Part shown: positions 34,175 to 43,119 of the stretch, piece by piece | How positions within the stretch are numbered: position 1 is the stretch's first letter | Layout of the letters: each line of letters starts with the position of its first letter | Assembly (NCBI RefSeq): GCF_900103625.1 | Contig: NZ_LT629700.1 | Span: 1,922,001-1,986,000, forward strand | DNA length: 64,000 nucleotides | Source of the DNA: Corynebacterium mycetoides | GTDB lineage: Bacteria; Actinomycetota; Actinomycetes; Mycobacteriales; Mycobacteriaceae | Direction: 5' to 3' | The notes under the pieces: model-generated | The model's input: the letters and a program-made list of their open reading frames with translations, nothing else | What the model was told of the DNA's origin: nothing | Database searches by the model: none | Position numbers and translations under genes: made by a program

Positions 34175-35119
34175 ATGGGAATTTTCGCGCGCAAGCCCAC
34201 CACTGCAGTCGCGCTTGTGGCCGCCGCAGCACTCGCACTCACAGGCTGCACACGAGGAGAAGGCGAGCCTGCCACAACCGATGGCGCAGGCGAGGCGAGG
34301 ATAGCAAGCCTAGGGCTTGGCGACGTCGACACGCTGCTCGCGCTCGATGTCACCCCCGTCGCCATTGCCCCCTGGGGCGCAGAGGGCGATGGGGACGAAA
34401 GCGGCGTCGGGCCGTGGTCGCAGGAGCTGCTCGGCAGCGCGCGCCCGGCGACAATCTACAACACGGCCAGCGGCTTTACCGCCGATGTCCTTGAACAGGT
34501 CGCCGCCACGGACCCCACTCAGATCATCGCGGTCAACCAGGCCGTCGACGTCCAAGCCCAGGACTCACTCGAGCAAATCGCGCCGACCACGCTCAAGCCC
34601 GAGGGCTACGACAACTGGCAGATCCCCTGGGACAAGCAGGTTGAAACGATTGCCGCGGCCGTGGGTAAGCAGGCCGAGGGTGAGGAACTGATCGCGCAGA
34701 CGGAAAAGGCTTTCGCAGACTTCCGAGACAACCACCCGGAGCTCGTCGGCAAAAGCGCTGCAATCGTGATGCCCTACGAGGGAAAGATTGGCCTCTACAC
34801 CGCGGACGACGGGCGCGGGCAGTTCATCGAGAACCTGGGCTTTAGCATCCCGACCGAGCTTCAGGGAGACGGCTCCAGCTTCTTCGTCGACTACGCCCCC
34901 GAAAACTACGCGGCTTTAAACGGCGTGGATTACCTATTCGTCCTGGACTATAATGGCGCGCTCACCGCGCTGGAGAACGACCCAACGTTCCAAAACCTGG
35001 ACATCGTCAAAGACGGCAGGGTGCGCTACCTTGCCACCGACGTCGGCAACGCGATGAGCATGCCCAACCCGGTGACCATACCGTGGGCGATCGACAAGTT
35101 CACCGAGCAGCTGTCCTAG
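34175..35119 (+). CDS. iron-siderophore ABC transporter, substrate-binding lipoprotein
   Basis: Extracytoplasmic binding protein (FecB/FepB type) of 314 residues. The lipoprotein signal runs to LALTGC, where the Cys (about residue 25) would be lipidated. Both lobes of the type III fold are seen: RIASLGLGDVDTLLALDVTPVAIAPWG and the TPEG-like region ending NYAALNGVDYLFVLDYN. I use the ATG at 34175 after GTTAGGAAA; the longer frame adds a non-signal extension. First gene of a four-gene transporter operon behind the DtxR box. Confidence 0.9.
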   Translation: MGIFARKPTTAVALVAAAALALTGCTRGEGEPATTDGAGEARIASLGLGDVDTLLALDVTPVAIAPWGAEGDGDESGVGPWSQELLGSARPATIYNTASGFTADVLEQVAATDPTQIIAVNQAVDVQAQDSLEQIAPTTLKPEGYDNWQIPWDKQVETIAAAVGKQAEGEELIAQTEKAFADFRDNHPELVGKSAAIVMPYEGKIGLYTADDGRGQFIENLGFSIPTELQGDGSSFFVDYAPENYAALNGVDYLFVLDYNGALTALENDPTFQNLDIVKDGRVRYLATDVGNAMSMPNPVTIPWAIDKFTEQLS

Positions 35120-35151
35120 CCCAGATTGACACGAGAGAAACCTCGCCCACG

Positions 35152-36165
35152 ATGAGCGCCGAACGACGTAGCACACGTAACACCGGTGTCGTGTGCGCCA
35201 CGCTGCTCGTCGCCGTCGCTGCGGCGGTCGTGGCGTCGTTGTTCGTCGGCTCCCGCGCCGTGCCGGCGAACGAGGTGCTTCTTGGCCTGCGCGGTGCCGG
35301 CACGGCAGAGATTCGGGGAATCGTGTGGGACCTGCGCGTCCCGCGCACGCTCCTTGCCTTCGCAGTCGGTGCCTCGCTTGCGCTGGCAGGCGCGCTGGCC
35401 CAGGCGTGGACGCGCAATCCGCTCGCCGATCCCGGCTTTATCGGGATCACCGCGGGTGCTTCCTGCGCCATGGCGATCGGGGCGGTGATGGGCGTGAGCG
35501 CCACTTTCACCGGCTCACTCGCCCTCGCTTTCGGGGGTGCCGCCGCGGCCACCGGCGTGGTCATGCTCATTGCGCGCCGGTCGCTGTCTCCTTTCACCTT
35601 GATTCTCGCCGGGGTCGGGGTCGACGCGTCGCTGCGCTCCGCCGCAACCCTGCTGGGATTATTCGACACGGAAGTGTTCGACTCCATGCGCCACTGGGTG
35701 GTCGGCTCCACCTTTGGCCGTGGTTACGTAGAAGCGGCCGTCGCCTGGGCCGGGTGTGCCGTCGGTGGGGTGTGTGCTCTGCTTGCTGCACGTCCCCTCG
35801 ACCTGTTGGCGATGGGCAGGGAAACCTCCCTTGCCCTAGGCGGCTCGGAGCGGCGAGCGCATGTTGGCGCCGCGGCTGGGATCGTGCTCTTGGCCGGCAG
35901 CGCTACCGCGGCAGCCGGACCGGTCGCCTTCGTCGGGTTCGCCGCCCCGCACATCATGCGCTGGCTGGTCGGCCCGCAGCTCACGGTCTTGCTGGTTCCA
36001 GCCGCGCTTTTCGGGGGCACGATCGTGTTGCTTGCCGATGTCCTCGGCAGGCTCGTGCTTACCCCAGGGGAGCTGGAAATGTCCATCGTGCTCGCGTTCA
36101 TTGGCGCTCCGCTGCTCATCGCCGCGGTGCATCGGGGCGCAGGTGCGAACAAGGCGGTGATCTAG
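35152..36165 (+). CDS. iron-siderophore ABC transporter permease (FecCD family)
   Basis: Polytopic membrane permease of 337 residues with about ten hydrophobic segments. Typical FecCD motifs are VWDLRVPRTLLAFAVGASLALAGALAQAWTRNPLADPGFIGITAGAS and GPVAFVGFAAPHIMRWLVG. It would form the translocation pore with the next gene. The start is ATG at 35152 after CGAGAGAAA; upstream in-frame codons overlap the binding-protein gene. The stop codon directly abuts the next start. Confidence 0.92.
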   Translation: MSAERRSTRNTGVVCATLLVAVAAAVVASLFVGSRAVPANEVLLGLRGAGTAEIRGIVWDLRVPRTLLAFAVGASLALAGALAQAWTRNPLADPGFIGITAGASCAMAIGAVMGVSATFTGSLALAFGGAAAATGVVMLIARRSLSPFTLILAGVGVDASLRSAATLLGLFDTEVFDSMRHWVVGSTFGRGYVEAAVAWAGCAVGGVCALLAARPLDLLAMGRETSLALGGSERRAHVGAAAGIVLLAGSATAAAGPVAFVGFAAPHIMRWLVGPQLTVLLVPAALFGGTIVLLADVLGRLVLTPGELEMSIVLAFIGAPLLIAAVHRGAGANKAVI

Positions 36166-37167
36166 ATGCGGCAAACCTCACGACTCATCGGCGCCACGGT
36201 GCTGTTCGCCGCGATCGCGGCCGCGGCCTACATCGCGCTTTTGGGCCAAGGCGCCGTACAACTGAGCCCCGCCCAGGTTCTCAACGTTTTGCGTGGCGGT
36301 GGATCAAGCCGCGAGATTGCCGTGGTGTGGGATCTGCGCCTGCCGGTTGCCGTGGCCACGCTCCTTGTCGGGGCCGCGCTCGGGATGGCAGGGGCGTGGA
36401 CCCAAGCGATGGCGCGCAACCCGCTGGCGTCGCCCGACATCCTCGGCGTGACTTCGGGGGCCGCGCTACTCGTCGTGCTGGGAACGGTGACGTACCGCCC
36501 GGAGTTTTCGCAAGCACTGCCCGACTTCTGGTGGCGCGCCGCTCTCGCGCTCTGCGGTGCCGCGGGCGTGGTCGTGCTGCTAGTCGCGCTCGGCGGGGTG
36601 GGCACCGGTGACCGAATCGTGCTCACGGGGGTTGCTCTCTCACTGATGCTTCACGCCGCAGTGAGCTACCTGCTGCTCAAAGCCGAGGTGCTGCGTGCCG
36701 TCGAGGCGCAGACGTGGCTGGCGGGCTCGACTGGTTTTGTTCGGATGGATGGCGTTATCGCGCTGAGCGTTGGAGTGCTCCCGTTCATTGCCCTCGGGTT
36801 GTGGTGTGGGCGGGATCTGCCGTTGCTTGCCCACGACGACACTTCTGCCACCGCGCTGGGTGTCAACCTTAAGGCGCAGCGCGCGGCTCTGTTAGTAGCG
36901 GCGACGGGGATCTCGGCGGTGGTGGTTTCTGTGGTCGGGCCCATCGGTTTCGTCGCGCTGCTCGCCCCGCACCTGGGGCGCATCGTTGCGCGCACGCCGA
37001 ACCCGGCGCCGGTGGTATCCGCCGCAGCGGGTGCCGCGCTGCTCGCGGTATGCGCGGTGGTGGCGGGGCTAATCCCCGCCGCTGCACCCGTAGGCGCGGT
37101 GTCATCAGCAATCGGCGGCGTCGCCCTCGTATTGCTGGTGTGGCGGCAGTCTCGGAGCACACGATGA
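36166..37167 (+). CDS. iron-siderophore ABC transporter permease (FecCD family), second subunit
   Basis: Second permease of the pair, 333 residues. It repeats the family signatures VWDLRLPVAVATLLVGAALGMAGAWTQAMARNPLASPDILGVTSGA and GPIGFVALLAPHLGRIV. It starts with no gap after the first permease, so the two are translated together and probably make a heterodimeric pore. Confidence 0.92.
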   Translation: MRQTSRLIGATVLFAAIAAAAYIALLGQGAVQLSPAQVLNVLRGGGSSREIAVVWDLRLPVAVATLLVGAALGMAGAWTQAMARNPLASPDILGVTSGAALLVVLGTVTYRPEFSQALPDFWWRAALALCGAAGVVVLLVALGGVGTGDRIVLTGVALSLMLHAAVSYLLLKAEVLRAVEAQTWLAGSTGFVRMDGVIALSVGVLPFIALGLWCGRDLPLLAHDDTSATALGVNLKAQRAALLVAATGISAVVVSVVGPIGFVALLAPHLGRIVARTPNPAPVVSAAAGAALLAVCAVVAGLIPAAAPVGAVSSAIGGVALVLLVWRQSRSTR

Positions 37168-37189
37168 AGACAAGGCGAGGTAGGAAATA

Positions 37190-37999
37190 ATGAACGCAGG
37201 GCAACCAGTCGTCGCCCGCGATATCGTCGCAGGTTACGGCAGCAGCAGCGACGTGCTGCACGGTGTGAGCTTGGTCGCTCGCCCTGGCGAGGTGACCACT
37301 TTGATCGGCCCGAACGGATGCGGCAAGTCGACGCTGCTCAAGGCAATGTCGAAAATTCTCATTCCCCGGGCCGGCACGGTGACGGTTGCGGGTCAAGATG
37401 TTCACTCTCTGTCGTTTCGCCAGGCAGCGACGCACATTGCGATGCTCGCGCAGAACCCCGTCGCCCCTGATGGGCTGCGCGTCGGAGAGCTTGTCGCCCG
37501 CGGCCGCCACCCGCACCGGGACCGTCTGCGGGGCCTTGGCGCCGAGGACCGGGAGGCGATTGAGCGGGCCTGCGCGGAAACCTCAGTCACCGAGCTCGTC
37601 GATCGCGACATTGCGGAGCTCTCCGGCGGGCAGCGCCAGCGCGTGTGGCTAGCGATGGCGCTCGCGCAGGACACGCCAGTCTTGCTTCTCGACGAACCAA
37701 CCACGTTCCTTGACCCCGCCCACGCCATCGCCATGCTCGAGCTCGCCCGCGGCCAAGCGCGCCGGGGCAAGGCCGTGGTGATGGTGTTGCACGATCTGAT
37801 GCTGGCGGGGATGTACTCCGACACCCTGGTTGTGATGAAGCAGGGGCGGATCCTGGCCGAGGGCACCCCCGCGCAGGCGTTGATTCCGCAGGTGTTGGAG
37901 CACGCCTACGGGCTGCGCGCCGAAGTGTGGGAGGACCCGGCGGGAGGCTCGCCGGTCATTGTCCCGCGCGGCGTTGTATACAGCGATTGGCCCAGCTAA
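37190..37999 (+). CDS. iron-siderophore ABC transporter ATP-binding protein
   Basis: FecE/FepC-type ATPase of 269 residues powering the transporter. Walker A is IGPNGCGKSTLL, the signature LSGGQRQRVWLAMALAQ and Walker B VLLLDEPTTFLD; the H-loop is VLHDL. It follows the permease pair after 22 bases with a GGTAGGAAATA site. It completes a full importer; the siderophore itself is not indicated by the sequence. Confidence 0.93.
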   Translation: MNAGQPVVARDIVAGYGSSSDVLHGVSLVARPGEVTTLIGPNGCGKSTLLKAMSKILIPRAGTVTVAGQDVHSLSFRQAATHIAMLAQNPVAPDGLRVGELVARGRHPHRDRLRGLGAEDREAIERACAETSVTELVDRDIAELSGGQRQRVWLAMALAQDTPVLLLDEPTTFLDPAHAIAMLELARGQARRGKAVVMVLHDLMLAGMYSDTLVVMKQGRILAEGTPAQALIPQVLEHAYGLRAEVWEDPAGGSPVIVPRGVVYSDWPS

Positions 38000-38087
38000 A
38001 GGGGTATCGCTTGAGCGGGTGCCCTGTGGTCTAGGGGGTTAGGTGTGCGTGTCCCTTCGCTGAGTATGCATTCGCAAGCGCCGAGCC

Positions 38088-38570
38088 CTAGAGCGTCGCG
38101 TCGTAGTCGTGGTCGAATTCGATGGTGGATTTAATCGCGTCCGCGTTGGTTCGCGTGGTGATGCTCAGCCGGTTAAACGTGTTGATCGCCAGGATGCTCA
38201 CCAGCACGTCGTGCGCGCCCTGGGGGCCAAAGTGCTTCTCGACGCTGTCCCACAGCTCGTCGGGTACGGATTCGTAGCCGTCAATGTGTGTCACCGCGTC
38301 GGTCAGGGCGAGCACCGCGGTTTCCTTCTCGTCGAAGCGGTCGCGATGGTTGGTCCAGTCCTCTGCACGCAAGATGCGCTTTTCGTCCCAGCCGTCAGCG
38401 CGCGCATCACGACGATGCGTGGTGATGCAGGCTTTGCAGTCGTTGATCACCGACGCGCGCAGCGACACCAGGTGCCGGTAGGCCTGATCGACGTTGCTAC
38501 CCGAGTACTTGACCATGGGAAGTATGGAGCGCAGCGCCTCGCCGCGCATTTGTTTTCTCGCCTCCACCAT
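38088..38570 (-). CDS. carboxymuconolactone decarboxylase / AhpD-like protein
   Basis: A 160-residue helical protein with the AhpD motif INDCKACITTHRRDARADG, containing the redox CxxC (here CKAC) and following His. Such proteins act as alkylhydroperoxidases or are of unknown substrate. Start at 38570 (MVEARKQ) is one choice; the ATG at 38549 (MRGEAL) has GGAGG 11 bases upstream and may be the true start. Two perfect DnaA boxes lie 30-55 bases upstream of 38570. It converges on the transporter operon. Confidence 0.78.
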   Translation of the reverse strand: MVEARKQMRGEALRSILPMVKYSGSNVDQAYRHLVSLRASVINDCKACITTHRRDARADGWDEKRILRAEDWTNHRDRFDEKETAVLALTDAVTHIDGYESVPDELWDSVEKHFGPQGAHDVLVSILAINTFNRLSITTRTNADAIKSTIEFDHDYDATL

Positions 38571-38599
38571 GCCCGCGAGCCTAGTGGCGGGTCGGAAGC

Positions 38600-38625
38600 T
38601 TATCCACAATTGGCAGTTATCCACA
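38600..38625 (+). other. pair of perfect DnaA boxes
   Basis: TTATCCACA at 38600-38608 and again at 38617-38625, same orientation, starts 17 bases apart. They lie between the AhpD-like gene and the DUF2786 gene, in the region expected to hold both promoters. No dnaA gene or AT-rich unwinding element is adjacent. Confidence 0.6.
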
Positions 38626-38713
38626 GGCGTTGACCTCCGGCGGGTACGAGTGCGGGTTGCTCAGGTAGCAGTTGGGGAGGAACAACTCACTGACAGGGGG
38701 AATGGGCAACATC

Positions 38714-39445
38714 ATGGCAACGACCGAGAAAATCAAGGACAAGGTGCAAAAGCTGCTGAATCAGGCGGCGGATCGGCAGGGCACGGCCGAGGGGGAGTCC
38801 TACTACGCCAAGGCTTTTGCGCTGATGGCCAGCCACGGCTTCGATGAACGAGACCTAAACTCACCCGATGAGGGAGATGACGTGGCGCACCACACCGTTG
38901 AGATCAGCGGGGCCTACGCGGACATGCAAGCCGCCCTCTTGCTCGGCATCGCCGGGGCACTTCACTGCACCGGGTTTGGCCAGCGGGTGCGCCGCAGCAC
39001 GAGGATCAGTTCGGTGGCCATTTTCGGGCTGCGCCGCCACCTCGACCGCGTCAACCTGCTCTTCACGCTGCTCAACCCGGCGATGATCGCGGCTGCGAGG
39101 ACGATCGTCGCCGGCCCGTACGACGCTACTTCCACGGTCGTGCAGCGCCGCTCGTTCATGACTGGCTTCGCGCACAGCATCGCTTCCCGGCTGAGCGAGG
39201 CGGAGCACAGCGTCGCGGAAACAGCGGGCCAGTACGCGCTAGCGCTTGTCGACGACTCCAGGAAGGCGCGGCAGGCTCAAGAGGAGTTTGGTCGCCACCA
39301 CGGTCTGTACTTCGAGGACTTTCGCTCGCAGCGAACCTTCGACGGCGCGTCCTACGGTCAGGGAGTGGAGGCGGGGGAGAGGTCCGATTTGGGGCAAACC
39401 CGCGTCGGGTCGCGGCGGGCGCTTCCGCCCAGAAATATTACTTAG
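38714..39445 (+). CDS. DUF2786 domain-containing protein
   Basis: A 243-residue protein. The N-terminal domain (about 1-45) fits DUF2786: EKIKDKVQKLLNQAADRQGTAEGESYYAKAFALMASHGFDERDL. The rest is helical with no membrane segment and ends in an Arg/Gly/Ser-rich tail. Function is unknown; DUF2786 is seen in phage-related and bacterial proteins. ATG at 38714 is preferred, and the ATG at 38702 is possible though too close to GGGGGA. It is divergent from the AhpD-like gene across the DnaA boxes. Confidence 0.65.
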   Translation: MATTEKIKDKVQKLLNQAADRQGTAEGESYYAKAFALMASHGFDERDLNSPDEGDDVAHHTVEISGAYADMQAALLLGIAGALHCTGFGQRVRRSTRISSVAIFGLRRHLDRVNLLFTLLNPAMIAAARTIVAGPYDATSTVVQRRSFMTGFAHSIASRLSEAEHSVAETAGQYALALVDDSRKARQAQEEFGRHHGLYFEDFRSQRTFDGASYGQGVEAGERSDLGQTRVGSRRALPPRNIT

Positions 39446-39458
39446 CAAAACCATAACA

Positions 39459-39472
39459 TCTACATATGTAGA
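39459..39472. promoter_or_regulatory. perfect 14-bp palindrome upstream of lipase
   Basis: TCTACATATGTAGA is self-complementary over all 14 bases, 52 bases before the lipase start. It looks like a dimeric regulator site; the regulator is not in the window. Confidence 0.45.
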
Positions 39473-39523
39473 CCACTAATGTGACCTGCCGTACGTAATT
39501 GGGCTTAAGGTGCGGGAGGTCAC

Positions 39524-41029
39524 ATGAGTTTGGTGGGTTCGGCGAAGGTGTGGCCGTCTGCGGCCGCAGCAATCACGGCGAGCGCGGTAGCGGTGTCGGC
39601 GGTTCTCGCTGGCGGGGGCCATGCAACGGCCGCAGAAGGATCACTGGAAGGCTCCACGGTCGGGTCGTCGGTAGTGACGCAGGGGCGCGTCCAGCCCGGT
39701 GCCGTGGACCCCTTCTACGACACTTCCGGCGTCGCCCCGAGCCGGGTCGGCGAGATTCTTCGCACGCAGCCGGCGCCCTATTCGGGAATTCTCGGCAACG
39801 GCTCGCCGGGCCTTCCCACCAGTGTGGACAAGATCATGTACACCACCGAAGATGCGGACGGCATGTTGGTGCCGGTGACCGGGTACGTGCTCGAACCAAC
39901 GGTGCCGTGGCGCGGTGAGGGCCCGCGCCCCACCGTGGTGATCGTGCGCGGGACGGTCGGGCAGGGCGACCATTGCGCGCCCTCGCGCAACTGGCCGCTT
40001 GACGGGCAGCCAGATCCGGTCTACACGGGCAGGACGATCAACCTTGAGGGCAACTACGACATGATGTTCGCCAGCCAGGGCGCACGCGTTGTCGTCACAG
40101 ATCTGATCGGGATGGGCACCCCGGGCCTGCACACGTACATGAACCGCAAGGACCAGGCGCACGCGATGCTCGACGCCGCGCGCGCCGCGCGGGAGCTTGT
40201 TGAAAGCCGCGGCGGGCAGTTCGGCAAGGTGGCCGTCTACGGGCACTCCCAGGGCGGCGGTGCATCGGCGGCAGCGGCAGAGGCGCAGCCCGATTACGCA
40301 CCCGACGTGAACCTGGTGGCCAGCTACGCTTCGGCACCGCCGGCGGACCTCATTAAAGTCCAGGAAAACATCGATGGCTCAGACCTTTCCGGCGCGATCG
40401 GTTTTGCGATCAACGGGCTGAAAGTCCGCTACCCCGAGCTCGGCGAGATCATCGACGCGAACGTTTCTCCAGCGGGGCGCGATGCGCTGGAGAAGGTGGC
40501 CAACATGTGCACCAACGACATCATGAGGGAGTACGACGGCGTCTACACCCGCCAATGGATCAGCGGAGACCGCTCGCTTGGCGAGCTGGCCAACGAGTAC
40601 CCCGCCGCGCGAAAGGCAGTCGACGAGCAGTTCATTGGCAATGGTGCGCCGAAGGTTCCGGTGATGATCGTCTCCGGCCCCTACGACCAGAACGTCGCAT
40701 ACGACCAAGCCAAGGTCCTTGCCCGCGCCTGGTGTGCGAAGGGGGTGCCCGTGGTCTACCGCGATGATATCCTCCCGCCGCTGTCCACCTACAACCACGT
40801 GGCCCAGGCGGTTTCAGGTGGTGCGTTCGGTATCCCGTTCGTCATTGACGCGTTCCACGGCCGCATGCCGGCGCAACCGACGGTGTGCACGAACTTCGAG
40901 GGCAACCTCGGTTCCTCCGCCACTGATCTCAGCTCTGCGGTGAGCTCGCTGCCACTGTCCAGCGGGCTCGTCCCGCAGGGGGTTGAGACGGGCTTGAGTT
41001 CGGGAACTCAGGGCTCAGGGCGTTTGTAG
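39524..41029 (+). CDS. secreted lipase (LIP family, alpha/beta hydrolase)
   Basis: A 501-residue exported hydrolase. A signal peptide (about 1-37, ending ATAAEG) precedes the mature domain. The nucleophile elbow is YGHSQGGG (Ser about 242). A candidate acid is in SGPYDQNVAYDQ, and a candidate His in STYNHVAQAV. This fits the secretory lipase family common in skin-associated corynebacteria; triacylglycerol substrate is inferred. The C-terminal 45 residues are a Ser/Gly-rich tail. The 3' end overlaps fdhD by 15 bases in convergent orientation. Confidence 0.85.
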   Translation: MSLVGSAKVWPSAAAAITASAVAVSAVLAGGGHATAAEGSLEGSTVGSSVVTQGRVQPGAVDPFYDTSGVAPSRVGEILRTQPAPYSGILGNGSPGLPTSVDKIMYTTEDADGMLVPVTGYVLEPTVPWRGEGPRPTVVIVRGTVGQGDHCAPSRNWPLDGQPDPVYTGRTINLEGNYDMMFASQGARVVVTDLIGMGTPGLHTYMNRKDQAHAMLDAARAARELVESRGGQFGKVAVYGHSQGGGASAAAAEAQPDYAPDVNLVASYASAPPADLIKVQENIDGSDLSGAIGFAINGLKVRYPELGEIIDANVSPAGRDALEKVANMCTNDIMREYDGVYTRQWISGDRSLGELANEYPAARKAVDEQFIGNGAPKVPVMIVSGPYDQNVAYDQAKVLARAWCAKGVPVVYRDDILPPLSTYNHVAQAVSGGAFGIPFVIDAFHGRMPAQPTVCTNFEGNLGSSATDLSSAVSSLPLSSGLVPQGVETGLSSGTQGSGRL

Positions 41030-41821
41030 GCCCGCGTAGACCCTGACGCGGTTCGCGCTCGCGCGGGCCACCAGCGTCATTCCTGCGTGGCGGGCTAGCT
41101 CCACTGCCAGCGACGTCGCGTCCGCAGTGGTCACGATGGCGGAAATCCCCGCCATCAACGCTTTGCGCACGATCTGAAACGTCACCTGCGAGTCGAGCAC
41201 CAGAACGCGCCCGGACGCAGGAACCGCGGAGTCGAGAACCAGAGCGCCAACGAGCTTGTCGACGGCGTGGGCAACGTTTAGGTCCTCTCGCCGCAGCACA
41301 CCGTCAGCCTCCGCGGTAGCGACAACCGCGTTTCGAGTCGGTGCCTTGGCGTTGCCTTCGGCGACCAGGTAGGCGAAGCGAAACCATGTTTCATCGGCGA
41401 CATCAACCGGTGTGACCGGACCAGGAGCACTGTGCACGATCTCCGAGATGGTTTGCTCCCGGGACACGCCGCAAGAATCCGCAAGCGGTGAGACGGGGGC
41501 GACCGGTGCGGCGATGTCAACGTCCATCAGGTTGTAGGTATTGCGTCCACCGGTGTCCACGGCGCCCGCGCAGTAACGCGCCGTTGCGACATCGGAGGCG
41601 TTGTTGATCAGCCCCTCAGTAAACAACCACCCATGAACGAGTTCCACGTCGTTTCCCGGGGTGCGGGTCGTGGTCAACAGCGTAACGCCGCGCGAGCGCA
41701 GTTGCAGTGGTTCCTCCGCGGCCGCGGTTCCAGCACGCGTGTCGGAGAAGACCTGTGCCGCCCCGGAGGCGTCGTCAAGCGACAGCGTCGTCACTGCAAA
41801 GCTGCGGTTGATCCGTCCCAC
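41015..41821 (-). CDS. fdhD: formate dehydrogenase accessory sulfurtransferase FdhD
   Basis: A 268-residue FdhD-type protein, which passes sulfur to the molybdenum cofactor of formate dehydrogenase. The EEPLQLRSRGV and VHGWLFTEGLI regions are family-typical. The key loop reads SCGVS, so only the first Cys of the usual CxxC is present. The RREDLNVAHAVDKLVG segment also departs from the common EDVGRHNAVDK. No formate dehydrogenase gene is in this window. It may be a divergent but active FdhD, since the first Cys is the critical one in E. coli. Confidence 0.82.
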   Translation of the reverse strand: MGRINRSFAVTTLSLDDASGAAQVFSDTRAGTAAAEEPLQLRSRGVTLLTTTRTPGNDVELVHGWLFTEGLINNASDVATARYCAGAVDTGGRNTYNLMDVDIAAPVAPVSPLADSCGVSREQTISEIVHSAPGPVTPVDVADETWFRFAYLVAEGNAKAPTRNAVVATAEADGVLRREDLNVAHAVDKLVGALVLDSAVPASGRVLVLDSQVTFQIVRKALMAGISAIVTTADATSLAVELARHAGMTLVARASANRVRVYAGLQTP

Positions 41822-41886
41822 GTGCCACCTTCCTTGCGTTGACTTTCGCCCATGAGGATTACGAGCCTACCCATGTCGCGATCTGC

Positions 41887-43119
41887 CTAGGACGTCAACC
41901 ATGCCGCGGCGGCGACAACGATCGCTTCGACTCCGCGATCCAGCGTCGGTTGCAGGTCCGGGGCGAAGGCCGGGTTGTGATTGCCGGGCGCGTTGGCTTG
42001 ATCGGCGAAACCGCCAAGGCCCCAGAACGTGTACGGCACCCCCAACTCGCGCGGAATGACCGAAAAATCCTCCGAGGCCGGCACCGCGTCGAGGTCGACC
42101 GAAAGCTCACCGAAGTATTCATCGAACGCTGCGCGGACGGTATCCGTGGTGGCGGGGTCGTTATCCGTCAAGGGGTAAATGTCGTAATAGGAAAATTCCG
42201 GCTCCTGTGGCGAACGGGCCGCCTCGCACTCGGCGCGGACGATCCGCTCGATCGCTTCCTTGATGTGGTCGCTGACCTGTTGATTGTAGGCGCGCGTGTT
42301 AACCAGAAGCTTCGCCGACGCCGGGATGATATTCGACTTGGAGCCGGCATTGAGAGCGCCGACCGTACCCACTGCGGTATCCTTGGCCGCGACCTCGCGT
42401 GAGACAATCGTCTGCAGCCGCAACACGATGGTGGATGCGAGTACAACCGGGTCAACGCCCAGCTCCGGCATCGCGCCGTGGGAACCCTTGCCGTAGACCT
42501 TGACTTTCACGGAGAAGGCTTGGGACAACACTGCACCGCGCCGGGTGTCCACCGCACCGCCAGGTAGCGACCCTAGGACGTGCTGGCCGAGGTAGACATC
42601 GGGGGCCGGCATGACATCTGCGACGCCGTTGTCCAGCATGTCGCGAGCTCCTTCGGCGGTCTCCTCCGCGGGTTGGAAAACGCCTACGAACGTGCCCGAC
42701 CATTGGTCCGGATGGTTGTGAAACGCCTCGAGCGCGCCGAGCAGGCTCATTAGGTGGACATCGTGGCCACAGGCGTGGGACGTGGGCACTTCCGCACCGC
42801 TTTCCTTGTCCACCTGTGTTGCTGTGGATTGATACGACTTGCCGGAGTCCTCCTTGAGCGGGAGGGCGTCGATATCTGCGCGCGCGGCTACGACCGGCCC
42901 GTCGCCGTTAGTAATCGTTGCGACGAGCCCCGTCTCGCCTACGCGCTGATAGGAAATGCCGCGGGACTCAAGTTCCGCGGCAATGCGGTTTGCCGTCTCC
43001 ACTTCCTGCATGGACAGCTCGGGGTGTTGGTGGAAGTGCTTGTACAGCTCTTCGCGCTCGGATCGAGTAGCGTCAAGGTCTGACAGGATGGACCGTACTT
43101 GGGCGATTTTGGAAGACAT
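41887..43119 (-). CDS. M20 family amidohydrolase / peptidase
   Basis: A 410-residue zinc-dependent hydrolase of the hippurate hydrolase/N-acyl-amino-acid deacylase type. Metal-binding motifs are HACGHDVHL (C117, H119), FQPAEET (E152-E153) and a C-terminal PGNHNPAF. The ARADIDALPLKED strand is conserved. Such enzymes cleave N-acyl or N-aroyl amino acids; in skin corynebacteria relatives act on malodour precursors, but substrate here is not shown. ATG at 43119; it is divergent from the rpsH operon. Confidence 0.87.
   Translation of the reverse strand: MSSKIAQVRSILSDLDATRSEREELYKHFHQHPELSMQEVETANRIAAELESRGISYQRVGETGLVATITNGDGPVVAARADIDALPLKEDSGKSYQSTATQVDKESGAEVPTSHACGHDVHLMSLLGALEAFHNHPDQWSGTFVGVFQPAEETAEGARDMLDNGVADVMPAPDVYLGQHVLGSLPGGAVDTRRGAVLSQAFSVKVKVYGKGSHGAMPELGVDPVVLASTIVLRLQTIVSREVAAKDTAVGTVGALNAGSKSNIIPASAKLLVNTRAYNQQVSDHIKEAIERIVRAECEAARSPQEPEFSYYDIYPLTDNDPATTDTVRAAFDEYFGELSVDLDAVPASEDFSVIPRELGVPYTFWGLGGFADQANAPGNHNPAFAPDLQPTLDRGVEAIVVAAAAWLTS

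Noticed and set aside
38590..38713. Chromosome origin at the DnaA-box pair
   Set aside because: No dnaA-dnaN neighbours, no AT-rich unwinding element and only two boxes.
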